DNA from: Intestinimonas aquisgranensis
GTDB taxonomy: Bacteria; Bacillota; Clostridia; Oscillospirales; Oscillospiraceae
NCBI GenBank assembly: GCA_020687605.1
Contig: JAJEQY010000101.1
Span: forward strand, 1-11,932
Length of the DNA: 11,932 nt
Direction of reading: 5' to 3'
In this document: positions 7,522 through 11,932 of the stretch, piece by piece
How the letters are laid out: each line of letters begins with the position of its first letter
Position numbering within the stretch: position 1 is the stretch's first letter
Notes under the pieces: model-generated
Told to the model about the DNA's origin: nothing
Databases searched by the model: none
Seen by the model: the letters and a program-made list of their open reading frames with translations, nothing else
Translations under genes and position numbers: made by a program

Positions 7522-7764
7522 TTACGTTCCGCAGTCGATGAGGATTTTTCCGCAGCTCCGGCACAGATGGGCGGGACAGTGGGAGTCCCGGAGCCGGGTG
7601 TGCCGGGGGCCGTCCAAAATGACCGTCCCAGCGGCTTCGATCTGCTTTCTGGTGTCAAAGACGGAGGGCAGTTCCTCCGGCCGCCCCACGAAGAAGAGGC
7701 CGTAGCCCTCCCGGGTGCCCACATAGCCCTCCTCCATCTCCTGCCCGCAGTAGGGACAGCGCAT
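7522..7764 (-). CDS. Small zinc-ribbon protein (DUF6487-like)
   Basis: An 80-residue soluble protein. It begins MRCPYCGQEMEEGYVG, and the C-terminal part holds CRSCGKILID. The C3-x2-C6 and C68-x2-C71 pairs make a two-knuckle zinc ribbon, with extra C63 and C78 nearby. The opening CPYCGxEMxxGY and the closing CxxCxKIxID pattern resemble the small DUF6487-type proteins common in Firmicutes, whose function is unknown. The family name is from memory and not checked. The ATG at 7764 has AAAGGAG 9 nt upstream. It is the first gene of a three-gene operon, with a plausible promoter at 7813-7841. A structural or partner role with the two membrane proteins downstream is possible but only inferred from the operon. 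Confidence 0.85.
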   Translation of the reverse strand: MRCPYCGQEMEEGYVGTREGYGLFFVGRPEELPSVFDTRKQIEAAGTVILDGPRHTRLRDSHCPAHLCRSCGKILIDCGT

Positions 7765-7812
7765 GATGCCACGCTCCTTTCTGTCCGTTCCGGTTTCCTC
7801 CCTTTCAAGGCG

Positions 7813-7841
7813 AGCATATCATATTTCCCGCCCCGTTACAA
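7813..7841 (-). promoter_or_regulatory. Promoter of the three-gene operon
   Basis: On the minus strand TTGTAA (7841-7836) is followed after 17 bp by TATGCT (7818-7813), each 4 of 6 to consensus. An overlapping option is TATGAT (7823-7818, 5 of 6) with TTGGTT 16 bp upstream (7845-7840). Both place the transcript start some 40 nt before the ATG at 7764, in a short AT-rich patch. Confidence 0.55.
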
Positions 7842-7847
7842 CCAAAA

Positions 7848-8261
7848 AGGGCCCTGCTCTCCACAATGGCAATCCCAGTCAGCGGCGCCACGCCCCGACA
7901 CCCACCCGCGCAGGCGGCGAAAAAATGTAGGATAGGACCACGGCTTTTCCCTGTTCCACCGGCGGAGTCACCTGTGGACGGTGCCGGTCCTCTACGGGGC
8001 GTAAAGACGGGCCGCCGGATTCCTATTTGGAATCACCTAACCCACACGGGAGCCCCTTTTTCTTTGGATTCCAAAAACCGTTCTTTTTCCAGCAGGGAAG
8101 CGAAACGGTCTTTGAACGTCTCCCCCGTCTTTTCCCGTCACAGAAAGACAAAGAAACGAGGCGTAAAACCACGTCGCAAGGCTCCCTCAGATAGGCTCAC
8201 TCCCGCCCTCCGGATACGCCCCCATCCGGTTCCATTCACAGAAAGTTTACCGCCCGATTTC
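7848..8261. other. Hairpin-rich intergenic region, no convincing gene
   Basis: About 410 bp between divergent promoters. A plus-strand reading frame (7866-8279) has no ribosome binding site and an Arg/Pro/Ser-rich composition typical of chance frames, so I do not call a gene. Several inverted repeats are present: CCGGCGG (7959-7965) with CCGCCGG (8012-8018); GATTCC (8018-8023) with GGAATC (8029-8034); TTTGGAATC (8026-8034) with GATTCCAAA (8067-8075), which competes with the previous pair; ACCGTT (8077-8082) with AACGGT (8104-8109) around an inner TTCC/GGAA; and GTCTTT (8127-8132) with AAAGAC (8144-8149). It could be a structured RNA or a decayed mobile repeat. No known riboswitch core was recognised. 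Confidence 0.45.
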
Positions 8262-8290
8262 TTGTGTTTTAATGTATAGTGTGCTATATT
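8262..8290 (+). promoter_or_regulatory. Promoter of ftsH
   Basis: TTGTGT (8262-8267), a 17-bp spacer and TATATT (8285-8290, 5 of 6 to TATAAT). This gives a start near 8297 and a leader of about 54 nt. The -35 matches only TTG, but the local sequence is AT-rich and there is no better candidate before ftsH. Confidence 0.6.
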
Positions 8291-8336
8291 TAGGATGACT
8301 TGTTATCTGACAAATAGCAGGCGAATTGTTCCAAAA

Positions 8337-8343
8337 AAGGAGG
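8337..8343 (+). promoter_or_regulatory. Ribosome binding site fixing the ftsH TTG start
   Basis: A perfect AAGGAGG lies 7 nt before TTG at 8351. The nearest in-frame ATG codons (Met16, Met17) lack a Shine-Dalgarno sequence and would remove the cytoplasmic N-terminus ahead of the first membrane span. Confidence 0.85.
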
Positions 8344-8350
8344 ACACGCC

Positions 8351-10663
8351 TTGGATCACAACAACAGAAAGGGCTCCGGAGGTCCCAGCAAAAACATGAT
8401 GGGAATCGTCTCCATCATCATCTGGGCCCTCATCATCACCCTCATGATCAACTACTTCACCTCCTCCATGTCCACCTCCCGCTCCAATCAGATCGAGTAC
8501 TCCCAGTTCGTGGAGATGGTGGAAAACGACGAGGTGGCCTGGGTGGTCATGGAGTCCAACAAGTACACCATCTACCCCAGGCCGGAGGCCATTGAGGAGG
8601 CCAACGCCCAGGCCGGCATCCAGAACGACGCCTCTGCCACCGACGACCCCGCCGTCACCCCCATCCCCGGCCTGACCGACGGCCTGGAGAGCCTCACCGG
8701 CGGCACCACCCCCGCCGGGCCCCAGAGCAGCGCCGCCGCCGGCCTCACCTCCCCCGCCGCTGACGCCGCCGCCTCCGCCGACCAGACTCCTGAGCCCGGC
8801 TCCAACGAGTGGAAGCAGATGCTCAAGCAGGGCCCCTCCTACTACTGCGCCCCCATCACCAGCGACACCGAGATGTCCCGCCTCATCTCCCTCATGGAGG
8901 AGAACGGCGTCGTCTACGGCCCGCCCTACATTGAGCAGCTCTCCCCCATCATCACCCTCCTCATCTCCTACGTCCTGCCCGTCATCATCATGGTGGCCCT
9001 CTTCTCCTTCCTGTTTAGGGGCATGTCCAGCAAGATGGGCGGCGGCCTGGGCGGTCTGGGCAAGTCCAACGCCAAGGTCTACGTGGAGAAGTCCACCGGC
9101 GTCACCTTCATGGATGTGGCCGGTCAGGACGAGGCCAAGGAGTCCATGCAGGAGATCATAGACATCCTCCACAACCCGCAAAAATATACCGACATTGGCG
9201 CAAAGCTCCCCAAGGGCGCCCTGCTGGTGGGCCCTCCGGGCACCGGTAAGACCCTCCTGGCCAAGGCCGTGGCCGGCGAGGCCAACGTGCCCTTCTTCTC
9301 CATCTCGGGCTCCGACTTCGTGGAGATGTTCGTGGGCATGGGCGCCGCCCGAGTCCGCGACCTCTTCAAGGAGGCCAGCAAGATGGCCCCCTGCATCATC
9401 TTCATCGACGAGATCGACACCATCGGCAAATCCCGTGACAACCGCCTGGGCGGCAACGACGAGCGGGAGCAGACCCTGAACCAGCTGCTGGCCGAGCTGG
9501 ACGGCTTCGACCCCAGCAAGGGCGTCATCGTCCTGGGCGCCACCAACCGCCCCGAAGTGCTGGACAAGGCCCTCCTCCGCCCCGGCCGCTTCGACCGGCG
9601 CATCACCATCGACCGGCCCAACCTGGCCGGCCGTCTGGCCACCCTCCACGTCCACACCCGGAAGATCAAGCTGGCCGAGGACGTGGACCTCAACAAGATC
9701 GCCCTGGCCACCGCCGGCACCGTGGGCGCCGACCTGGCCAACCTGGTGAACGAGGCCGCCCTCCGGGCCGTCCGCCACGGCCGCAAGGCCGTCAACCAGG
9801 AGGACCTGCTGGCCTCCTTCGAGTTCGTCATCGCCGGCAGCGAGAAGAAAAACTCCGTCCTCACCGAGTTCGAGAAGAAGCTGGTGGCCTACCACGAGGT
9901 GGGCCACGCCATGGTGGCCTACAAGCAGAAGAACGCCGAGCCGGTGCAGAAGATCACCATTGTCCCCCACACCCAGGGCTCCCTGGGCTACACCCTCCTC
10001 ATGCCCGAGGAGGACAAGACCAACCTGCGCACCAAGGACGAGCTGCTGGCCAAGATCACCGTCTCCATGGGCGGCCGGGCCGCCGAGGAAGTGGTCCTCA
10101 ACACCATGACCAACGGCGCCTCCCAGGACATCCAGGAGGCCACCAGCATCGCCCGCAACATGGTGGCCATGTACGGCATGAGCGACGCCTTCGGCATGAT
10201 GGCCCTGGGCTCCGTCCGCAACCAGTACCTGGACGGGGGTTACGGCCTGGACTGCGCCCAGGACACCGCCGCCGCCATGGACCAGGAGGTCCAGGCCATC
10301 CTGACCAAGTGCTACCAGCAGGCGGTGGACGTCCTCAAGGAGAACCTGGAGGACGTGCACAAGGTGGTGGAGTACCTCCTGCAGAAGGAGACCATCACCG
10401 GCGGCGAGATGGTGGCCATCATCGAGGGCCGGGACCCCGCCCTGGTGGAGGACGCCTACGCCTCCACCAACACCACTAAGAACGCCTCCCCCGCCCTGGA
10501 CGGCGACGTGGAGCGCCCCGCCAAGAAGATCACCCTCTTTGACGGCAGCAAGCCCCAGGAGGGCCAGGACCAGGGCAGCCAGGAGGACACCTCCGACGGC
10601 CAGCCCCAGACCGATCCCCCGGCGGATCAGCCCCAGGCCCCCACAGACCAGAACGATCAATAA
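8351..10663 (+). CDS. ftsH: ATP-dependent zinc metalloprotease FtsH
   Basis: A membrane-anchored AAA+ protease that extracts and degrades membrane and short-lived cytosolic proteins as a hexamer. Span 1 is at about 18-36, an extracytoplasmic part follows to about 196, and span 2 is at about 198-221. The AAA+ module has Walker A GPPGTGKT (294-301), Walker B FIDEID (351-356) and arginine fingers R413 and R416 in RPGRFDRR. The peptidase has HEVGH (515-519; usually HEAGH) and the third zinc ligand D593 in ASQDIQEAT. At 770 residues it exceeds the usual 600-680. The excess lies in an Ala/Pro/Thr/Ser-rich stretch of the outer domain (about 85-150) and a Gln/Asp/Pro-rich tail after about 720. The start is TTG at 8351, with AAGGAGG 7 nt upstream. 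It is monocistronic: a promoter lies just upstream and a strong terminator just downstream. Confidence 0.97.
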   Translation: MDHNNRKGSGGPSKNMMGIVSIIIWALIITLMINYFTSSMSTSRSNQIEYSQFVEMVENDEVAWVVMESNKYTIYPRPEAIEEANAQAGIQNDASATDDPAVTPIPGLTDGLESLTGGTTPAGPQSSAAAGLTSPAADAAASADQTPEPGSNEWKQMLKQGPSYYCAPITSDTEMSRLISLMEENGVVYGPPYIEQLSPIITLLISYVLPVIIMVALFSFLFRGMSSKMGGGLGGLGKSNAKVYVEKSTGVTFMDVAGQDEAKESMQEIIDILHNPQKYTDIGAKLPKGALLVGPPGTGKTLLAKAVAGEANVPFFSISGSDFVEMFVGMGAARVRDLFKEASKMAPCIIFIDEIDTIGKSRDNRLGGNDEREQTLNQLLAELDGFDPSKGVIVLGATNRPEVLDKALLRPGRFDRRITIDRPNLAGRLATLHVHTRKIKLAEDVDLNKIALATAGTVGADLANLVNEAALRAVRHGRKAVNQEDLLASFEFVIAGSEKKNSVLTEFEKKLVAYHEVGHAMVAYKQKNAEPVQKITIVPHTQGSLGYTLLMPEEDKTNLRTKDELLAKITVSMGGRAAEEVVLNTMTNGASQDIQEATSIARNMVAMYGMSDAFGMMALGSVRNQYLDGGYGLDCAQDTAAAMDQEVQAILTKCYQQAVDVLKENLEDVHKVVEYLLQKETITGGEMVAIIEGRDPALVEDAYASTNTTKNASPALDGDVERPAKKITLFDGSKPQEGQDQGSQEDTSDGQPQTDPPADQPQAPTDQNDQ

Positions 10664-10668
10664 CCAAG

Positions 10669-10704
10669 ACCACCCCGGCGAACTTGTCGCCGGGGTGGTT
10701 TTTT
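10669..10704 (+). terminator. Intrinsic terminator of ftsH
   Basis: ACCACCCCGGCG (10669-10680), loop AACTTGT and CGCCGGGGTGGT (10688-10699) make a perfect 12-bp stem that runs into six Ts (10699-10704). It starts 5 nt after the ftsH stop codon. Confidence 0.96.
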
Positions 10705-10764
10705 GTCTCCTCCCCCCATTGCGGGGCTCCGCCGGTGGGCCGCTCCTCCACCCTATGCACCGAG

Positions 10765-10804
10765 TTATCCACATTTTCCACAACTTATCCACACCTGTGG
10801 ATAA
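10765..10804. promoter_or_regulatory. Cluster of DnaA boxes
   Basis: TTATCCACA occurs at 10765-10773 and 10785-10793, and its reverse complement TGTGGATAA at 10796-10804. All three match the DnaA-box consensus TTATNCACA. TTTTCCACA (10774-10782) is a one-mismatch copy, abutting the first box. The second and third boxes sit in a perfect 12-bp inverted repeat, AACTTATCCACA-CC-TGTGGATAAGTT (10782-10807). The cluster lies between the ftsH terminator and the next promoter, 12 bp before its -35. No dnaA, dnaN or AT-rich unwinding region is nearby, so a DnaA-titrating or regulatory cluster is more likely than the chromosomal origin. Confidence 0.75.
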
Positions 10805-10818
10805 GTTGCACTTTGTTC

Positions 10819-10832
10819 TTGACATATGCCAA
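10819..10832. promoter_or_regulatory. Palindromic operator 1, over the -35
   Basis: TTGACATATGCCAA is a 14-bp palindrome with one mismatched pair, centred between 10825 and 10826. It contains the whole -35 hexamer. Including its right flank, CATATGCCAAAAAC (10823-10836) matches 13 of 14 bases of CATATACCAAAAAC at 10858-10871. A bound protein would block RNA polymerase. Confidence 0.7.
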
Positions 10833-10846
10833 AAACGGAGTATACT
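10819..10846 (+). promoter_or_regulatory. Strong promoter of the DUF134-NifX operon
   Basis: A perfect TTGACA (10819-10824), a 16-bp spacer and TATACT (10841-10846, 5 of 6). The start is expected near 10853, about 37 nt before the ATG at 10890. It is the best promoter in the window, and two palindromes flank it, so tight repression is likely. Confidence 0.85.
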
Positions 10847-10854
10847 TTAGTTAC

Positions 10855-10866
10855 TGGCATATACCA
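10855..10866. promoter_or_regulatory. Palindromic operator 2, at the transcript start
   Basis: TGGCATATACCA is a 12-bp palindrome with one mismatched pair, centred between 10860 and 10861, exactly 35 bp from operator 1. It lies just after the expected start site. With operator 1 it suggests a consensus near TGGCATATGCCA. The natural candidate for binding is the HTH protein encoded next. Confidence 0.7.
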
Positions 10867-10889
10867 AAAACCTGAGAGGAGGTGTGGGG

Positions 10890-11264
10890 ATGCCCAGACC
10901 CTGTAAACGGCGGCGGGTGTGTGCCCTGCCGGAGCGGCAGTGCTTCCGCTCGGCAGAGGGCGGACCGGGCCAAAGTCCCATCCGCCTGACGGTGGACGAG
11001 TTCGAGACCATCCGGCTCATGGACCTGGAGGGCCTCAGCCAGGCGGAGTGCGCCCGGCAGATGGAGGTCTCCCGGGCCACGGTCCAGGCCATCTACGGCA
11101 CCGCCCGGGCCAAGGTGGCCCAATTTCTGGTCCGGGGCGGGGAGCTGACCATCGGCGGCGGGGCCTTTTCCCTCTGCCCCGGCGGAAAGCAGGGCTGCCC
11201 ACGCTGCCACAGGCATTGTCATGAAGGAGGAAACAGCCATGAAAAAGATCGCGGTGACCTATGA
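10890..11264 (+). CDS. DUF134-family HTH DNA-binding protein
   Basis: A 124-residue predicted transcription regulator. The opening MPRPCKRRRVCALPE and the run IRLTVDEFETIRLMDLEGLSQAECARQM match the DUF134 (COG1342) family. Residues about 49-80 form a sigma-region-4-like helix-turn-helix (LSQAECARQMEVSRATVQAIY). The C-terminal part has cysteines C96, C103, C106 and C110 with nearby histidines, and there are further cysteines at 5, 11 and 18. A metal or iron-sulfur site is possible but unproven. The ATG at 10890 has AGGAGG 7 nt upstream; the GTG at 10884 is only 1 nt from that sequence. The end overlaps the next gene by 26 nt. DUF134 genes are often found beside NifX-type genes, as here. Two palindromes at its promoter suggest self-regulation. 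Confidence 0.9.
   Translation: MPRPCKRRRVCALPERQCFRSAEGGPGQSPIRLTVDEFETIRLMDLEGLSQAECARQMEVSRATVQAIYGTARAKVAQFLVRGGELTIGGGAFSLCPGGKQGCPRCHRHCHEGGNSHEKDRGDL
11224..11230 (+). promoter_or_regulatory. Ribosome binding site inside the DUF134 gene
   Basis: AAGGAGG lies 8 nt before ATG 11239, within the 3' end of the DUF134 gene. It decides between the in-frame ATGs at 11221 and 11239 in favour of the latter, giving a protein that begins MKKIAVTYENG, the usual start of this family. Confidence 0.85.
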
Positions 11265-11655
11265 GAACGGCCAGGTGTTCCAGCACTTCGGCCACACGGA
11301 GAAGTTCAAGGTGTATACGGTGGAGGACGGAGCCGTGCAGTCGGCGGCCATCCTCAGCGCCAACGGCAGCGGCCACGGCGCCCTGGCGGGGCTGCTCTCG
11401 GGCAGCGGCGTGGACACCCTCATCTGCGGCGGCATCGGCGGCGGCGCCCGGATGGCCCTGGCCCAGGCGGGCATCCAGCTCTACGGCGGCGTGTCCGGCG
11501 ACGCCGACCAGGCGGTGGCCGACCTGCTGGCCGGGAAGCTGGCCTATGACCCGGCGGCGGAGTGCCACCACCACGACGAGCACCACGGCCATGACTGCGG
11601 CGGTCACCATGACCACCACTGCGGCGGCCACGGTCACTCCTGCGGGGAGCACTAA
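11239..11655 (+). CDS. NifX/FeMo-cofactor-type protein with His/Cys tail
   Basis: A 138-residue protein of the dinitrogenase iron-molybdenum cofactor family (NifX/NifB C-terminal fold, COG1433), which includes carriers of metal-sulfur clusters. Features visible are the opening MKKIAVTYENGQVFQHFGHTEKF (residues 1-23), the glycine-rich CGGIGGGAR at 63-71, and GVSGDADQAVADLLAG. Residues 109-138 form a tail with 13 His and 4 Cys in 30 residues, a likely metal-binding extension. No nitrogenase gene is in the window, so a role in nitrogen fixation is not implied. The family is also found in non-fixing anaerobes beside DUF134 and MinD-type ATPase genes; none of the latter is in view. It overlaps the DUF134 gene by 26 nt with its own good ribosome binding site, so the two are coexpressed and perhaps coupled. 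Confidence 0.92.
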   Translation: MKKIAVTYENGQVFQHFGHTEKFKVYTVEDGAVQSAAILSANGSGHGALAGLLSGSGVDTLICGGIGGGARMALAQAGIQLYGGVSGDADQAVADLLAGKLAYDPAAECHHHDEHHGHDCGGHHDHHCGGHGHSCGEH

Positions 11656-11664
11656 ACACAAAAA

Positions 11665-11813
11665 ACCTTCCCCCCATAGGGGGGAAGGTGGCCTGGAAGG
11701 CCGGATGAGGGGGCGTTAGATAGAACGGAAAGGAAAATCCGTTTTACCGGCCCACCCTCATCCGCTCCAGTGTACGCACTGGAGCACCTTCCCCCTTCCA
11801 GGGGGAAGGTTTT
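11665..11813. repeat. Composite inverted-repeat element after the NifX gene
   Basis: A ~150-bp non-coding block of nested hairpins. In order: ACCTTCCCCCC/GGGGGGAAGGT (11665-11689, 11-bp stem, ATA loop); CGGATGAGGG (11702-11711) pairing with CCCTCATCCG (11755-11764) around an inner AACGGA/TCCGTT (11724-11743); CTCCAGTG/CACTGGAG (11765-11784, TACG loop); and ACCTTCCCCC/GGGGGAAGGT (11786-11810, TTCCA loop) followed by TTTT. The two end hairpins share the CCTTCCCCC/GGGGGAAGG stem, so the element is bounded by near-identical units. It starts 10 nt after the NifX stop and may also terminate that transcript. It probably belongs to a dispersed intergenic repeat family; the copy number is unknown. Confidence 0.75.
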
Positions 11814-11815
11814 AT

Positions 11816-11883
11816 GGGCACGTCTGGGAAGCCGTGCCCCACAAAATTAGGTGGTCCCATATCGGCACGGCGGGTGACCGATA
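11816..11883. repeat. Alternative hairpins downstream of the repeat element
   Basis: GGGCACG (11816-11822) can pair with CGTGCCC (11833-11839), while the overlapping GCCGTGCC (11831-11838) can instead pair with GGCACGGC (11864-11871). TATCGG (11860-11865) also matches CCGATA (11878-11883). The choices compete. No coding frame or promoter is evident, so the stretch looks like more of the repeat block. Confidence 0.4.
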
Positions 11884-11899
11884 GCATCCTTACGCCGGA

Positions 11900-11932
11900 G
11901 CACCGTCGGCTTACTTCGTAACGCCGTCGGTG
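11900..11932. repeat. Palindromic dispersed repeat, copy 2 (cut by window end)
   Basis: Same orientation and 31 of 33 bases identical to bases 74-106. The arms are GCACCGTCGGC and GCCGTCGGTG with an inner TTAC/GTAA. Copy 2 has a T to C change in the loop and a C to T change in the right arm. The element is cut by the end of the window. Confidence 0.75.

Noticed and set aside
7940..8020. Possible riboswitch (ACCGGCGG resembles part of the FMN element)
   Set aside because: Only this short string matches; the other conserved FMN segments are absent and no riboflavin gene is near. TPP, cobalamin and tmRNA cores were also not found.
7866..8279. 137-codon plus-strand frame in the ftsH upstream spacer
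   Set aside because: No Shine-Dalgarno sequence before its ATG, Arg/Pro/Ser-rich composition, and it runs across the ftsH -35 region. Treated as non-coding.
10765..10804. Chromosomal replication origin
   Set aside because: The DnaA boxes are real matches, but no dnaA, dnaN or rpmH gene is present and no AT-rich unwinding element adjoins; ftsH and DUF134 are not typical origin neighbours.
8303..10825. 840-codon minus-strand frame opposite ftsH
   Set aside because: Same artefact; the composition is repetitive Gly/Val/His/Leu, while ftsH on the plus strand has every family motif.
10884..10889. GTG start at 10884 for the DUF134 gene
   Set aside because: Only 1 nt from AGGAGG (10877-10882), whereas ATG 10890 has 7 nt, and DUF134 proteins normally begin MPRP.
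11221..11238. Earlier ATG (11221) for the NifX-type gene
   Set aside because: It overlaps the AAGGAGG at 11224-11230, which is correctly spaced for the ATG at 11239, and the family normally starts MKKIAVxY.
11665..11932. CRISPR-like array at the window end
   Set aside because: The repeats are palindromic hairpins of different types without regular spacers, and there are no cas genes.

Overview
The window reads as a chromosomal segment of a GC-rich gut-type Firmicute, most likely an Oscillospiraceae/Ruminococcaceae-like clostridium. This is inferred from strong G/C preference at third codon positions, good AAGGAGG-type ribosome binding sites with some TTG and GTG starts, and the protein families present. 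No taxonomic marker such as 16S rRNA is in view. I see no tRNA, rRNA, CRISPR array, transposase or phage gene.

Layout. Bases 1-140 are a cluster of GC-rich palindromes, including one copy of a ~33-bp palindromic repeat that recurs at the very end of the window. aspS (aspartyl-tRNA synthetase, 225-2012, +) is followed, with an 11-nt overlap, by a lipoprotein with an HEYCH zinc-peptidase-like motif (2002-3120, +). A terminator at 3140-3176 that could work in both directions separates these from a convergent minus-strand pair: rlmB (5422-6198) and, 22 nt downstream, a 739-residue membrane protein (3180-5399). I read that protein as a catalytically degenerate P-type ATPase with a long acidic N-terminal tail. 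Upstream lies a second minus-strand operon of three small genes of unknown function (7522-7764 zinc-ribbon protein, 6859-7482 multi-span membrane protein, 6407-6826 membrane-anchored protein). It has its own promoter near 7813-7841 and a terminator at 6290-6320.

About 500 bp of hairpin-rich sequence (7848-8261) without a convincing gene separates this operon from ftsH (8351-10663, +), a membrane AAA+ zinc protease with a TTG start, an enlarged extracytoplasmic linker and an extra disordered C-terminal tail. ftsH ends in a strong intrinsic terminator. The following 60-100 bp hold three perfect DnaA boxes (two forming a 12-bp inverted repeat) plus a near match. Next comes a strong sigma-A-type promoter flanked by two related palindromes (consensus about TGGCATATGCCA). 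It drives a two-gene operon: a DUF134-family HTH protein with a Cys cluster (10890-11264) and a NifX/FeMo-cofactor-type protein with a 30-residue His/Cys-rich tail (11239-11655). The two genes overlap by 26 nt. The window ends in a dense intergenic repeat block (11665-11932).

How the parts fit. aspS, rlmB and ftsH are housekeeping genes for translation, ribosome modification and membrane protein quality control. The less ordinary content is the pseudo-P-type ATPase beside rlmB, the metallopeptidase-like lipoprotein tied to aspS, and the DUF134-NifX operon with paired operators next to a DnaA-box cluster. The last looks like a compact, probably self-regulated metal or redox-linked unit. That interpretation is inference from family and context.
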